From positions 372,053 through 436,052 of the forward strand of contig NZ_ASXP01000005.1 in the NCBI RefSeq assembly GCF_000445445.1: a stretch of 64,000 bases of DNA, given 5' to 3'. The stretch's first letter is position 1; every line of letters starts with the position of its first letter. Positions 45,672 through 55,053 of the stretch are shown here, piece by piece. The position numbers were made by a program, and so were the translations under genes. This DNA is from Sporomusa ovata DSM 2662. Its GTDB lineage: Bacteria > Bacillota > Negativicutes > Sporomusales > Sporomusaceae. The notes beneath the pieces are model-generated. The model saw only the letters and a program-made list of their open reading frames with translations. It ran no database searches and was not told the origin of the DNA.

Positions 45672-47057
45672 TTATTTCAATGTAAGGTCAGGCGGCAGTT
45701 TTCTGAAGAAATTGGTGGTAACCGCTGTGTAGATAACCCCTAACCCCAGCCAGGCAAAACCCATGATTTTCGTCTGAGGTGCCAGATTGAAAAGAAAGTA
45801 CAGACAAAGACCGGCACCTATGAGCGGACAAAGAAGGTATTGAATAACATCGCCAAAAGAACGCTTCTTTCCCCGCAGATAAAAGTGAAAAATGACAGCG
45901 ATATTGACCATGATAAAACCGAACAAAGCCCCAAAGCTGATGAGAGCCATAGCATCCACGACGCTGTCAATAAACGCGATGGCAGTCAGCGATATAACAG
46001 ATACAAGCAAAATAGCATAGACCGGCGTTTTAAACCGGGGATGAACATAGTCAAAACACTTTTTCGGCAACACTCCATCCCGCCCCATACCGAAGAGAAT
46101 TCGCGCTACCGCAGCCTGAGCCGATATCGCGCAGGTCAGACTGGCTAGGTTGCTGATCCAAAGATACAGTGACTGCATACAATCCACCTGGAGCTGCAGC
46201 GACACTTCAAAAAAACCGGTGCTGGGATTGATGATCTCCCTCCAGCCTGAAGGCCAAGCAATTTGGCAAAAATAAGATTCCAGAACAAAAAAGCTGCCTG
46301 CCAGCAGAGCAACAAGCAGCAAGGCGCGGCCCACGTTCTTTTTCGGTTGAATGGTTTCCTCTGCCAGGGTTGTCACTGCATCAAATCCCAGAAAAGCGAT
46401 AGTCAGGATTCCCACTGACAGGAGAAAGGGGTCCATCTGGAATTCCTGCGCATTGTAAACCGCTTCCCAGGAAAAGAAGGTTCCCGCTCCACCGCCTTCC
46501 ATGATAAGCTTCGCCACTACAAATAAGAACAGTAAAGAAAAACCGACCTGGAGAAACACCGCCCAGGTATTGACCGTAACCGTCGGTTCGATACCCAGGA
46601 TATTGATAATGCAAACACCGACAACGCTAATGATGATCCAAACCCATACCGGCACAACCGGACAATACTGGTTTAAGAACAGCCCCAGAAACAAAATACA
46701 GATCATCGGCAGCAGAATATAATCCAGCAACATAATCCAACCAGTGAGGAAACCGACATAGGGATTGACGGAGCGCTGCACATAGGTGTAAGCCGAACCG
46801 GCGACCGGGAAAACCGACACCAGCTTGGCATAGCTGAAGGCGGTAAATAAAATCACCACTATGGCTACCATATACGACAAGGTCGTCATGCCATGAGTCA
46901 TGCCGGTCATAATCCCAAACTGGGTAAAAACGCCAATCGGAGCCAGGTAAGAAAGACCAAACCAAATAAGATGCCGCACGGTGAGAACTCTTTTAAGCGA
47001 TTGTTGATAACCCATAGCATGTAGTGTGCTTTTTGTAGCTTTGTCAGGCAAATCCAT
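45672..47057 (-). CDS. APC-family amino acid permease
   Basis: A 461-residue protein with about 12 membrane segments. The family start is LTVRHLIWFGLSYLAPIGVF, with FPVAGSAYTYVQRSVNPYVGF, and helix 6 is followed by AFLGFDAVTTLAEETIQPKKN, all typical of amino acid-polyamine-organocation transporters. GGAGG lies eight bases before the ATG. It is co-oriented with the amidohydrolase, so it may import that enzyme's substrate; which one is unknown. Confidence 0.88.
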   Translation of the reverse strand: MDLPDKATKSTLHAMGYQQSLKRVLTVRHLIWFGLSYLAPIGVFTQFGIMTGMTHGMTTLSYMVAIVVILFTAFSYAKLVSVFPVAGSAYTYVQRSVNPYVGFLTGWIMLLDYILLPMICILFLGLFLNQYCPVVPVWVWIIISVVGVCIINILGIEPTVTVNTWAVFLQVGFSLLFLFVVAKLIMEGGGAGTFFSWEAVYNAQEFQMDPFLLSVGILTIAFLGFDAVTTLAEETIQPKKNVGRALLLVALLAGSFFVLESYFCQIAWPSGWREIINPSTGFFEVSLQLQVDCMQSLYLWISNLASLTCAISAQAAVARILFGMGRDGVLPKKCFDYVHPRFKTPVYAILLVSVISLTAIAFIDSVVDAMALISFGALFGFIMVNIAVIFHFYLRGKKRSFGDVIQYLLCPLIGAGLCLYFLFNLAPQTKIMGFAWLGLGVIYTAVTTNFFRKLPPDLTLK

Positions 47058-47087
47058 CTTACAAACCTCCGTTCAAATTCAAAAAGG

Positions 47088-48980
47088 TCATTGCCTATTG
47101 CATCGTGTCATTTCTGATTGCCAGTTTGGGGAGATATACAGGGTTTTTCCCTTGCTGATGGTTTCAAGAATCTCTACAGAGTGAATCTCATTGTCTGCAA
47201 TAGTTAAAATATTTTTATCCAGAATTACCATATCGGCCCGTTTCCCAATCTCCAGAGACCCGGTAATTCCGTCAAGCCCAAGAGCCCTCGCACCGTTGAT
47301 GGTACACATTGCAATCGCCTGGTGGCGTGAAATACGCTCAGTTGGGTTATGCAGCCTTTGGCTGTTTGTTGCGCCTGGCGCATTCCGGGTAACGGCAATC
47401 TCAATCCCCCACAGCGGTGCAGGTTTTTCGCTGATCATCCCGTCTGTAGCCATACAAGTCAAGACGTTTTCAACCAAAAAACGGTTAGCCGGGAAACTGG
47501 TTGTAGCCCGCTCTGGGCCAAGGACAGGCATGAAAATTTCCTCATAATAAAAGGGTTCTTTATAATGCCAGTAAGAATTAACTGAAGCGACAACCTTCAG
47601 TTTTGCCATACGTTTGATATCTTCAGGACAGACCAGCAGAAGGTGGGTGATGGTGTGTTTGAGATCTTTTTCACCGTATTTTACCCAGGCTTCTTCCAGC
47701 CCGTCAATGCATTCTTTAACAGCCCTGTCCCCCATCGCGTGAATATGCATCGGTATGTTCTCCCGATGCATGGTTATGATAAATTGTTTGAGCTTTTTCC
47801 GAGAAACGTTATTGTACAAGCAGCCTACATTTGCCGGATTGTCAGGCTCATCGGCATACGGCTCCATTACATACATGCCTTTTTGGATGGCATCAGCAAA
47901 TATTTTGACGGAAAAGAACTTAAATTTTTCCACACCGGAATATTTCCGCTGTGCTTCGCGAAATTCCTGAACAGTCTTGTCCGGTTCATTCACATCGCCA
48001 AGCAGAGAAACTCTCCACAGCATTTGCTCCCGGTCAGTTTTCAGAGCCTCATATACGTAGTCGACATGTGTGTTATTGTTAAGTGGAGTAATGAGTATAT
48101 CCTGTAGCAGTGTCACCCCATAGGAGTTCATCTCCCTGATGAAGCCTTGCATTCCCACTTCTGTTTGCCGCCTTTTTATCTCATCAGGCACCTGCGGCAT
48201 ATATGTGTCCATGTATCTGCTGGTCGCTTCCCGGAACACACCCCAGGGCTGACCACGATACTGGGAAAAATCCACCCCGTGATACACTCCGGTAAACTCT
48301 TCGGGAACCCTGGTAATGATGTCACTGCCCTCGTTCTCGGTTATGCCGCCGTCAGTATCAAAGCACTTCCCGCGGGCTAGCTCGATGGCAGCACTGTTAT
48401 ACCAGACACAGTGCAGGTCATTGGAATATAACCTGACAGGCACGTTTTCCATAAAAGTTCCTTGCAAAACCTCATCCAGGAGAAACCGGCTCGGGCCAAA
48501 ATCGAGGTCCGGCAAAATACCATAGGTAGTACGGTTATATTCCTGGAAAACCGCCTGTTCCCAATTGCTTCCGGTCACGAATACCGCTTGGGCATTGGCC
48601 TTATCTGTGGCAAATGCCCGGATGATTTCAAGATATTCCGGTACTGTCTTCACATCGCCTAGATATATACCGGTGAACTTTGCCGCAAATTCGGCGGCAT
48701 GAGTATGATTATCAGAAAACCCTGGCAAAACAAGCCTTCCCGCCAAATCGGTCACTACCGTGTCTGCTGCGCAAAAATCTTCGGCTGATGCATTATCACC
48801 AACAAACAGTATGTTTCCGTCTTTTCCGACAGCGACAGCTTCCGCCACTGTCTGCCTGGAGTCAACTGTATAAATATAGCCGTTCTTGAATAACCTGGCC
48901 TCAGCCGCCATATTCTTTCCCGCCATTCCGCAGTATTGTTGCCACACGCAGCCAATAGTCTGTTTTTGTGTAGCGTTCAT
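47088..48980 (-). CDS. YtcJ-like metal-dependent amidohydrolase
   Basis: A 630-residue protein of the amidohydrolase_3 family. It has the metal-binding GFSDNHTHAAEFA (HxH), a later HIHAMGDRAVKECIDGL, and the C-terminal NGARALGLDGITGSLEIGKRADMVIL block. Members hydrolyse amides or formyl groups in various small molecules; the substrate here is unknown. GAGG precedes the ATG. It is the first gene of an operon with a permease and an AraC regulator. Confidence 0.83.
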   Translation of the reverse strand: MNATQKQTIGCVWQQYCGMAGKNMAAEARLFKNGYIYTVDSRQTVAEAVAVGKDGNILFVGDNASAEDFCAADTVVTDLAGRLVLPGFSDNHTHAAEFAAKFTGIYLGDVKTVPEYLEIIRAFATDKANAQAVFVTGSNWEQAVFQEYNRTTYGILPDLDFGPSRFLLDEVLQGTFMENVPVRLYSNDLHCVWYNSAAIELARGKCFDTDGGITENEGSDIITRVPEEFTGVYHGVDFSQYRGQPWGVFREATSRYMDTYMPQVPDEIKRRQTEVGMQGFIREMNSYGVTLLQDILITPLNNNTHVDYVYEALKTDREQMLWRVSLLGDVNEPDKTVQEFREAQRKYSGVEKFKFFSVKIFADAIQKGMYVMEPYADEPDNPANVGCLYNNVSRKKLKQFIITMHRENIPMHIHAMGDRAVKECIDGLEEAWVKYGEKDLKHTITHLLLVCPEDIKRMAKLKVVASVNSYWHYKEPFYYEEIFMPVLGPERATTSFPANRFLVENVLTCMATDGMISEKPAPLWGIEIAVTRNAPGATNSQRLHNPTERISRHQAIAMCTINGARALGLDGITGSLEIGKRADMVILDKNILTIADNEIHSVEILETISKGKTLYISPNWQSEMTRCNRQ

Positions 48981-49440
48981 TATAACCTCATCTTTTGCAT
49001 TTAGAAAACGATCAAGAAGTCTTGCAATATGAAGGTATAATTATAAATTCTTTACAAAACTGCAAGTTACCTTCAAATACAAAAATATAACCCTAAGCAT
49101 ACGTTTGCCAGGAATCTTTTGTTTCAACTTCAAAAACTACATTCAATACTAAAGCCCGACCATTCTGAATTGAGCCCAATAAAATGGACGTTGAGACAAA
49201 AATCCTCCTGTTGTAGTATCCGGATCAAAAATGCCAACCACAATACCAATCGCTATTCTATTTTATCGGCTACCACTTTGAATACACATAGAGTTAGTAT
49301 CGATCCTAATACTATATCTCCAATTCTTAACTCAATAACTTACCTAGCCATATCCAAAAACAAATGTCCGGTCGAGGTGATACCTATCTACCTTGTAATC
49401 TACCAATGGTGGTTTCATCGGCATCGAATATAAAAGGTAT

Positions 49441-49471
49441 AAAGAAAGCCCGTGGAATGGTTTCACGGGCT
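49441..49471 (-). terminator. Terminator-like hairpin
   Basis: AGCCCGTG and CACGGGCT pair; on the minus strand TTTCTTTATACC follows. No gene is evident immediately upstream of it on that strand. Confidence 0.5.
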
Positions 49472-49679
49472 ATAGCTAAAACTAAATATCTGCTTATGAA
49501 CTTCTACATTTTACACTAAATCATATTTCAGGCGGACAAAACGGACAACTTTTATTTCATTAATACACCTCAGGCAAATTAATATTCCCTGATTATATCT
49601 CAATACCTTTGTAATTCGACGTTTTTCTCTCTTTTCCTATGGCGTTTGTATTTCCGTGCCACAGATTAAGGTATAATAT

Positions 49680-49870
49680 GGCTACACAAAGTAGCCGATA
49701 AAATATAGGCATATTTATCCTTGGTGTATCCTTTTGTTTATGGTAACCCAAACAGTCCTCGACAAGCCAGGACTTTAGCAAAAGGACACTATACTATATC
49801 AAATTGGTTATCCAAGGAAAAGAACAAACTTATTCATAAACCCGTTCCTCAAAGACGGGATCCTTATTCT
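49680..49870 (+). ncRNA. Possible structured small RNA, unknown
   Basis: A TATAAT at 49672-49677 lies just before a GGCTAC/GTAGCC hairpin. Then three helices nest: CCTTGG with CCAAGG, GTATCCTTTTG with CAAAAGGACAC, and AGTCCT with AGGACT. A CCCGT/ACGGG hairpin followed by a T-rich tail could end it. No ORF lies within. It might be a small regulatory RNA or a 6S-like RNA; no known riboswitch motif is recognised, and the -35 is poor. Confidence 0.3.
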
Positions 49871-50438
49871 TTGCAATCAAAAAACAATCGCCATCATTAA
49901 CAGGGAAAACGATAATATTGCCTCAGATACCATGTAGTGACCCGACAGCGAAAATAAGTTTTCAATTATAAGTCGCAGGCTTCCGTTCATATCCATACTA
50001 TGCTCGCCCTCTTATTATCTGTTTTTATCATCTTTATCATGCAAAATATTCGTTTTTGTAATCCATTAGAGTATGATACACTACAAGCACAAAGATTTCA
50101 AATGAGAGGAAGTGAGCCATGTTCTTTGTAAGTGATATTTATACAAGAAAAAACATATAGACATTACAAGACCTGCATATCCTATTTGAGCGCGTACCGA
50201 CGTGTTAATCACAATAGATGATTGCGTTCAGATTGATCAGAAACTCGGTATGAAATGGAAGGACAAAAAAATACAGATTATTTTCGATAAGGATGTTATA
50301 ACAAAAGAGTGGTATGGTTGCAGTGTAAAACTACCATGTATATGAAAATTAAAACCGCGCAAATCGTCCATGATTTTTCTGCCGTTTTCAGCGCTCACCC
50401 CCACGGTTATTCAAGTATAGCAAGAGAAGGTGAATAAA

Positions 50439-51236
50439 TTGAGTTTGTATCAAAACAGAATTGTTGTCAAAGTTGGGACCTCTACCTTGACAAATGATAT
50501 CGGGAAAAGTGATTTGCGTTCCTTTGACCGCATTGCCTGCGTACTGTCCGATATTCAGAACATGGGCTATGAAATCATTTTGGTGTCGTCCGGCGCAATT
50601 GCCGTTGGTGCAAATAAGCTGCAAATGAAAACACGACCAACCAGCATGCGTTTGAAGCAGGCCGCTGCTGCGGTGGGACAATGCAGCATTATGTACTTAT
50701 ATGACAAATTTTTTAACGACTACGACAAGACTATCGCACAAATTTTGTTGAACGCCGAGGATATGGAAATTGAGGAAAAGAAGGAAAATCTAACAAACAC
50801 TTTTGACGCATTGCTCGAAATGAGTATTATCCCAATTGTGAATGAAAACGATTCGGTTAGCTATACCGAAATCGAATCGGAGGACAAATTATTTGGTGAT
50901 AACGATATGCTCTCCGCTGTTGTCGCCGTATTATGCAAGGCGCAAAAACTTATCATTCTGTCCGATATTGACGGTTTATATGACAGCGATCCTCGCCTTC
51001 ATCCTAATGCAAAATTAATAAAGAGCATTACGACAATAGACGAAAGCGTACAATCTTTAGCCGGTGGAGCTGGTTCCCGGCGCGGCACAGGCGGTATGAA
51101 AACAAAACTGCAGGCTGCAAAGTTGGCAACCACACAAGGAATTGACACTATCATTACAAATGGCAAAAATCCGTATGCTCTTTATGAAATCATTAAAAGT
51201 GGCAACGTCGGGACGCTTTTTATCGGTAAACGATAA
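50439..51236 (+). CDS. proB: Glutamate 5-kinase
   Basis: A 265-residue amino acid kinase that phosphorylates glutamate in proline synthesis. It has RIVVKVGTSTLTND, LVSSGAIAVGANKL, NENDSVSYTE, LSDIDGLYDSDPR and AGSRRGTGGMKTKL. It lacks the C-terminal PUA domain, as do some shorter ProB proteins. TTG 50439 is preferred because GAAGG lies eight bases upstream; the GTG at 50430 sits on that site. No proA or proC lies nearby. Confidence 0.9.
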   Translation: MSLYQNRIVVKVGTSTLTNDIGKSDLRSFDRIACVLSDIQNMGYEIILVSSGAIAVGANKLQMKTRPTSMRLKQAAAAVGQCSIMYLYDKFFNDYDKTIAQILLNAEDMEIEEKKENLTNTFDALLEMSIIPIVNENDSVSYTEIESEDKLFGDNDMLSAVVAVLCKAQKLIILSDIDGLYDSDPRLHPNAKLIKSITTIDESVQSLAGGAGSRRGTGGMKTKLQAAKLATTQGIDTIITNGKNPYALYEIIKSGNVGTLFIGKR

Positions 51237-51381
51237 TGCGAAAACAAACAAAAGGCCAGAGCACAGTGCTCTCTATTAAAAAAAAGCGCTCGATTGAAAA
51301 GGCAATTGCATCAATGTTCCACTATAAAGCTTTTACTATCGGGTTGAGCTCTTGCACCATACCTAGTTTCCCATACTTATT

Positions 51382-51612
51382 TTACCGCTCAATAAACCAC
51401 TTACCCTCATCGCAAAATAGATATACTTCTTTACCGGCAATCCGGCAGGTGTAGCGCATACCTTGCAGACCTGCCTTTAATGATGCCGCTTGGCGAATAT
51501 CTAATACACGGTCAATCGGGAATTTCCGGCCATCTTCCCATATCAGGGAAAGCGGACGGATTCTGCCTTCTTTGTCGTGTTTAGCTACTACTTCTATGTG
51601 TACTTTCCCCAC
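51382..51612 (-). CDS. 76-residue conserved small protein, companion of a Y-family polymerase gene
   Basis: The intact product starts MGKVHIEVVAKHDKEGRI and ends YLFCDEGKWFIER. I do not know its function. It follows the polymerase gene by ten bases on the same strand, so it is probably SOS-regulated with it. Decayed copies of the family appear at 41024-41090 and possibly near 3905-4012. Confidence 0.65.
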   Translation of the reverse strand: MGKVHIEVVAKHDKEGRIRPLSLIWEDGRKFPIDRVLDIRQAASLKAGLQGMRYTCRIAGKEVYLFCDEGKWFIER

Positions 51613-51621
51613 CTAACTCAC

Positions 51622-52374
51622 CTACTTATAATAAGATACTGGATGAATGGTATGGTCATCCTTCGGATTGAAGCCAGTTAACTGACGGTCCAGCAGCAGG
51701 GCACAGCGCTGGACACTGTAATGTCCAAAGCGTTTGCGTATAGTATCAATAGTCTGCTCAAGTGTCTCCGCCTCTAGGTTATCACCATCGAACAAATCAA
51801 TTTGAACATGTCCGTTAGCTGTCACCAAGTCGGCTCCACGCACACCAAGGCTCCTGATTGGTTTATCCCATGTATAGTTTGCCTTGAATAGTTCCATCGC
51901 CTTTTCGGCAATATCGTTAGAGATAAAAGTTGGTATTAGCAGTTTACCTTGTCTATCGAAAGAATATAAATCATTATTTCTCACGCTAATGGTTACTGTT
52001 CGGCATTTTAGGCCATGCTTTCTAAGCCGGGCTGCTACGCTTTCGGCCAATACATAATCATCTATACCGAAGCTTTCGATCTGATCCGTGTAATCGGCGT
52101 ATATTTCCCGAGCTTTTCGTGAAAATCGAAGATATTTGTGAAAATCAGCCGATAGAGTCACTAATCCCGGACATTTTATCCTAGCTTCCCAGATTACGTC
52201 ACCTGTTTTTACACCCGCTTTCTTTGCCATTTCGCTCTTCGCGAGCACTATACCGTGACGTGCTTCGGCATCCCCGCACACGGCAACCGGCTTGTCTCGA
52301 AGCTCCGGTCTATGAATCAATTCAACGGAGGCATAGAAAGAATTTAGGTCTACATGCAAAATAGTTCGAAACAA
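51622..52374 (-). pseudogene. Y-family DNA polymerase with a large in-frame internal deletion
   Basis: The 250-residue frame starts with MFRTILHVDLNSFYASVEL (first metal-binding Asp) and runs to YTDQIESFGID, then jumps to YVLAESVAARLRKHGLKC and the little-finger domain. Normal Firmicute members are about 410 residues; about 160, covering the second half of the palm, the rest of the catalytic site and the thumb, are missing without a frame change. It cannot be an active polymerase. A TTG start follows GAGGAGGAG. Two DinR boxes lie upstream, so expression control is retained. Confidence 0.8.
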
Positions 52375-52394
52375 AAAAACTCCTCCTCGCCGCA

Positions 52395-52430
52395 GAACAT
52401 GTGTTTGTTTTTATTATAGAACAAATGTTC
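52395..52430 (-). promoter_or_regulatory. SOS (LexA/DinR) boxes and promoter
   Basis: GAACAAATGTTC (52419-52430) is a perfect GAAC-N4-GTTC box. A second, GAACATGTGTTT (52395-52406), differs at one position. A minus-strand TATAAT (52418-52413) lies between them, with TTTACG 17 bases upstream as -35, so LexA would cover the promoter. Confidence 0.8.
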
Positions 52431-52464
52431 TTTAACGTAAAGAGGAGTAAAATGGTAAATACGA

Positions 52465-52962
52465 CTATTTACGTTCATCCGGCTTCGCCAGACCCAGATT
52501 AACGTGGCAATAGCCTCCCGGTGTTTTTTCTAAATATTTTTGATGATAGTCTTCTGCTGGAAAAAAGCATTTCATGGGCTCAACTTCAACTACTATTTGA
52601 TCGGTATACTGTAATTGCAGCCGTTTAATAAAATTATTAATAACATCTTTATCATCATTCAACAAGTAATAAAGACCGGTACGATACTGAGTTCCTTTAT
52701 CAGGTCCTTGCCGATTTAAAGTAGTCGGATCAATAATCCGAAAGTAGTGTTCTAAAAGCTTTTCTAATGGTAATATCTTTTCGTCATAAGTAACTTCGCA
52801 GACTTCAGTATATCCGGTAGTCCCAGTGCATACTTGTTGATAAGTAGGCTGGTCAGTATTTCCTTGTCCATATCCTACTACTGTGTTTAAAACCCCCGTA
52901 AGTTGCATAAAGTAAGCTTCAACTCCCCAAAAGCAGCCTCCGGCAAGCCAAATCTTCTTCAT
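52465..52962 (-). CDS. msrA: Peptide-methionine (S)-S-oxide reductase
   Basis: A 165-residue enzyme that repairs oxidised methionine. The catalytic Cys is in GGCFWGVEAYF near the start; other blocks are VVGYGQGNTDQPTYQQV, PTTLNRQGPDKGTQYRTGLYY and EDYHQKYLEKTPGGYCH. It has Cys rather than selenocysteine. GGAAGG precedes the ATG by six bases. It is monocistronic. Confidence 0.95.
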   Translation of the reverse strand: MKKIWLAGGCFWGVEAYFMQLTGVLNTVVGYGQGNTDQPTYQQVCTGTTGYTEVCEVTYDEKILPLEKLLEHYFRIIDPTTLNRQGPDKGTQYRTGLYYLLNDDKDVINNFIKRLQLQYTDQIVVEVEPMKCFFPAEDYHQKYLEKTPGGYCHVNLGLAKPDERK

Positions 52963-53076
52963 AAAAAACCTTCCTTCCCTCTAGTAAGTTTTTTTCTTTA
53001 TGCTTCCCTTATTTTCTTCAACAATTCTAATAAAGATGACTATCCAATGCCGCCCGTGCAGAGTTTAATTCGAAAT

Positions 53077-53204
53077 AACCCCATAGGGTAAGCCTTCCAC
53101 GGCTCCCTATGGGGTTATTGTCACTTTTTTACATATCTCGTTGGAAGTGATCTCTACGGAAAAGTCACCTTTACTTGTCCGTTAATGACGCCTTTCTTAC
53201 CGCC
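53077..53204. repeat. 130-bp repeat, copy 2
   Basis: A near-copy of 39744-39874. Here the hairpin is fuller: AACCCCATAGGG with CCCTATGGGGTT and AGCC/GGCT inside. The minus-strand coding tail seen in copy 1 is broken by indels. Confidence 0.65.
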
Positions 53205-53230
53205 ATACTCTAAGTTAGGAGGTGCTTCAA

Positions 53231-53335
53231 ATGAACGAAATTATCGTAAGAGGATACATAGCGGGTGCCATCGGCGGTTTGTCTAGGCTGTGCAATATGT
53301 ATTTCTTCGAGTTTTTCAGGGAACACTTTGAATGA
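53231..53335 (+). CDS. Truncated small membrane-protein ORF
   Basis: ATG 53231 follows AGGAGGTG and opens 34 codons (MNEIIVRGYIAGAIGGLSRL...). It resembles the first residues of the following gene (IAGVIGAASTI) and is probably the surviving 5' end of a paralogue, or a separate tiny protein. Confidence 0.4.
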   Translation: MNEIIVRGYIAGAIGGLSRLCNMYFFEFFREHFE

Positions 53336-53420
53336 TTTCATATTTTTCCCTAATGATAGACGACATGTGTATAGCTTACGCATTTAAGAATGCATTTAGC
53401 TTACAGAAGGGGTAGTTACT

Positions 53421-54035
53421 TTGAAATATGATAAACCATTAATAGCAGGTGTAATTGGAGCCGCTTCTACAATCATAGGCGAAGTTGTAACGCGAGGTCT
53501 AACTATGCTGGGTTTTGGTGAGTATAGTATTTATCAATTAATTAGTTTGGTTATTACATTTAATAGACCCACATTAATCATAGGGTTTATAGTTGATTGC
53601 ATAGCTGGCGGCTTCATCGGCATTATTCTTTATTATGCTCTTATCATATTAGAGAGGGATTACCTAGTCGTAAAGGGTGTAGCTACAAGTCTCTTCTTTT
53701 GGTTTGGTGCTGAAATGATTTTTACATCTACTATCGAAGGACGATTCATCCCTTTACGACCAATTAGCGATTATTATGTTCACCTAATTGGAGCAACTGC
53801 TTATGGAGTAACAATGGGCTTGCTGTTTAAGACATACTTGTTTCATGCCCGTAGTAGACAGGTCAACGACGAATCCAACTTAATATTTGCAACTCCTGCC
53901 TTTAAACATTGTCCCACTGAAAGCAATGAGCATCTTAAAGAACTTGTGGAAAAACATGAACAGCTATTAACGCAAATAATTCACGAACGAAAAGAAAACA
54001 AGCGGTCATTTTGGTCACGTTTTAAATTTTGGTGA
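53421..54035 (+). CDS. YqhR-like membrane protein, unknown function
   Basis: A 204-residue protein with about four hydrophobic segments in the first 150 residues (LIAGVIGAASTIIGEVVTRG, DCIAGGFIGIILYYALIILE, ATSLFFWFGAEMIFTS, HLIGATAYGVTMGLLFKTY) and a charged cytoplasmic tail with a helix ending KRSFWSRFKFW. The similarity to Bacillus YqhR is by feel only. AAGGGG precedes the TTG start. Confidence 0.6.
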   Translation: MKYDKPLIAGVIGAASTIIGEVVTRGLTMLGFGEYSIYQLISLVITFNRPTLIIGFIVDCIAGGFIGIILYYALIILERDYLVVKGVATSLFFWFGAEMIFTSTIEGRFIPLRPISDYYVHLIGATAYGVTMGLLFKTYLFHARSRQVNDESNLIFATPAFKHCPTESNEHLKELVEKHEQLLTQIIHERKENKRSFWSRFKFW

Positions 54036-54222
54036 ACAATGACAATTATATGCCCGATAAAACCCACTTATGAAAAATGCCCTGCTTCTTACAGCCAGCG
54101 CACTTTTTCTTGTATGACTTAATCCAAGATTGAATATTGTATCTATTGCTAAATCATGGGAAACCCAGAACTATCACCTTGTATCTTCCAAAATAGTCAG
54201 CCAAATCGTTCAAATTATTCAA

Positions 54223-54266
54223 TAAAAAAGGCTAAGAATATAATAATCCTAAATTAATTCTTAGCC
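54223..54266 (-). terminator. Terminator of the cystine-type ABC operon
   Basis: GGCTAAGAAT pairs with ATTCTTAGCC; the minus strand ends in CTTTTTTATTG. It lies about 40 bases past the ATPase gene stop. Confidence 0.75.
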
Positions 54267-54306
54267 AATCAATTATCTAATCAACTACCGATTTTTCCCT
54301 TAATTA

Positions 54307-55044
54307 TCAGCAAACTCTAACATCGTTTAAAAACTTAGCTGTTCGTATATTCTTAGGGCTACTAAATAATTCGAAAGGTGATCCCTCTTCCACTATTCGG
54401 CCATCATCCATAAAAACAATTCTATTAGCTGCATCCTTAGCGAATCTCATTTCATGAGTCACAATCAGCATTGTCATATGTTTCTCAGCCAATCTTTTAA
54501 TTACATCAAGAACCTCTCCTACAAGTTCGGGGTCAAGGGCCGATGTTGGTTCATCAAGAAGAATGATTTCTGGATTAACAGCCAACGCACGACCTATTCC
54601 AACTCGTTGCTGCTGACCGCCTGAAAGCTTTGAAGGGTAGCTATCACGCTTATCAGCTAGCCCCACTTGTTCAAGAATGTCCATAGCTATGTTCCGAGCC
54701 TCAAGAAGTGGCATCTTTTGGACAACAAGCAAGGGCTCCATTATGTTCTCAATGGCTGTCTTATTTTTAAATAAGTTATAGCTTTGAAACACCATAGCGG
54801 TAGCTTTACGCAGTTGCCAGACATCTTCTTTAGTAGCTGATTGTGCATTAACTCTAATACCACCAATTACTATTTCACCTTGATCTGGTTTTTCCAAAAA
54901 ATTAATGCATCGTAGAAAGGTTGATTTTCCCGACCCTGAAGGACCAATTATTGCAACAACTTCGCCTTTGTTTAATTTGAGGCTAACACCATTTAGAACT
55001 TTATTTGCACTAAAACTTTTATGAATATTATTAATTTCAATCAT
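54307..55044 (-). CDS. Polar amino acid ABC transporter ATPase
   Basis: A 245-residue GlnQ/TcyC-type ATPase: GPSGSGKSTFLRCINFLE (Walker A), LSGGQQQRVGIGRAL (signature), IILLDEPTSALDPE (Walker B) and IVTHEMRFAKDAANRI (switch His). It powers uptake with the permease and binding protein encoded just upstream. AGGATG precedes the ATG. Confidence 0.93.
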   Translation of the reverse strand: MIEINNIHKSFSANKVLNGVSLKLNKGEVVAIIGPSGSGKSTFLRCINFLEKPDQGEIVIGGIRVNAQSATKEDVWQLRKATAMVFQSYNLFKNKTAIENIMEPLLVVQKMPLLEARNIAMDILEQVGLADKRDSYPSKLSGGQQQRVGIGRALAVNPEIILLDEPTSALDPELVGEVLDVIKRLAEKHMTMLIVTHEMRFAKDAANRIVFMDDGRIVEEGSPFELFSSPKNIRTAKFLNDVRVC

Positions 55045-55053
55045 GTTATCATC

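Larger units (their letters stand above)
48981..50438. other. Long region without an intact gene
   Basis: About 1.4 kb has no supportable ORF. It contains a terminator-like hairpin (49441-49471), a possible structured RNA (49680-49870) and a decayed plus-strand gene near 50118-50345: GAGAGGA precedes an ATG, but stops interrupt the frame, and an open tail reads DQKLGMKWKDKKIQ. I do not recognise that remnant. Confidence 0.5.

Noticed and set aside
49119..49433. 104-residue plus-strand ORF
   Set aside because: No ribosome site, unusual composition rich in Asn, Ile and Ser, and no recognisable motif; it looks like AT-rich non-coding DNA.
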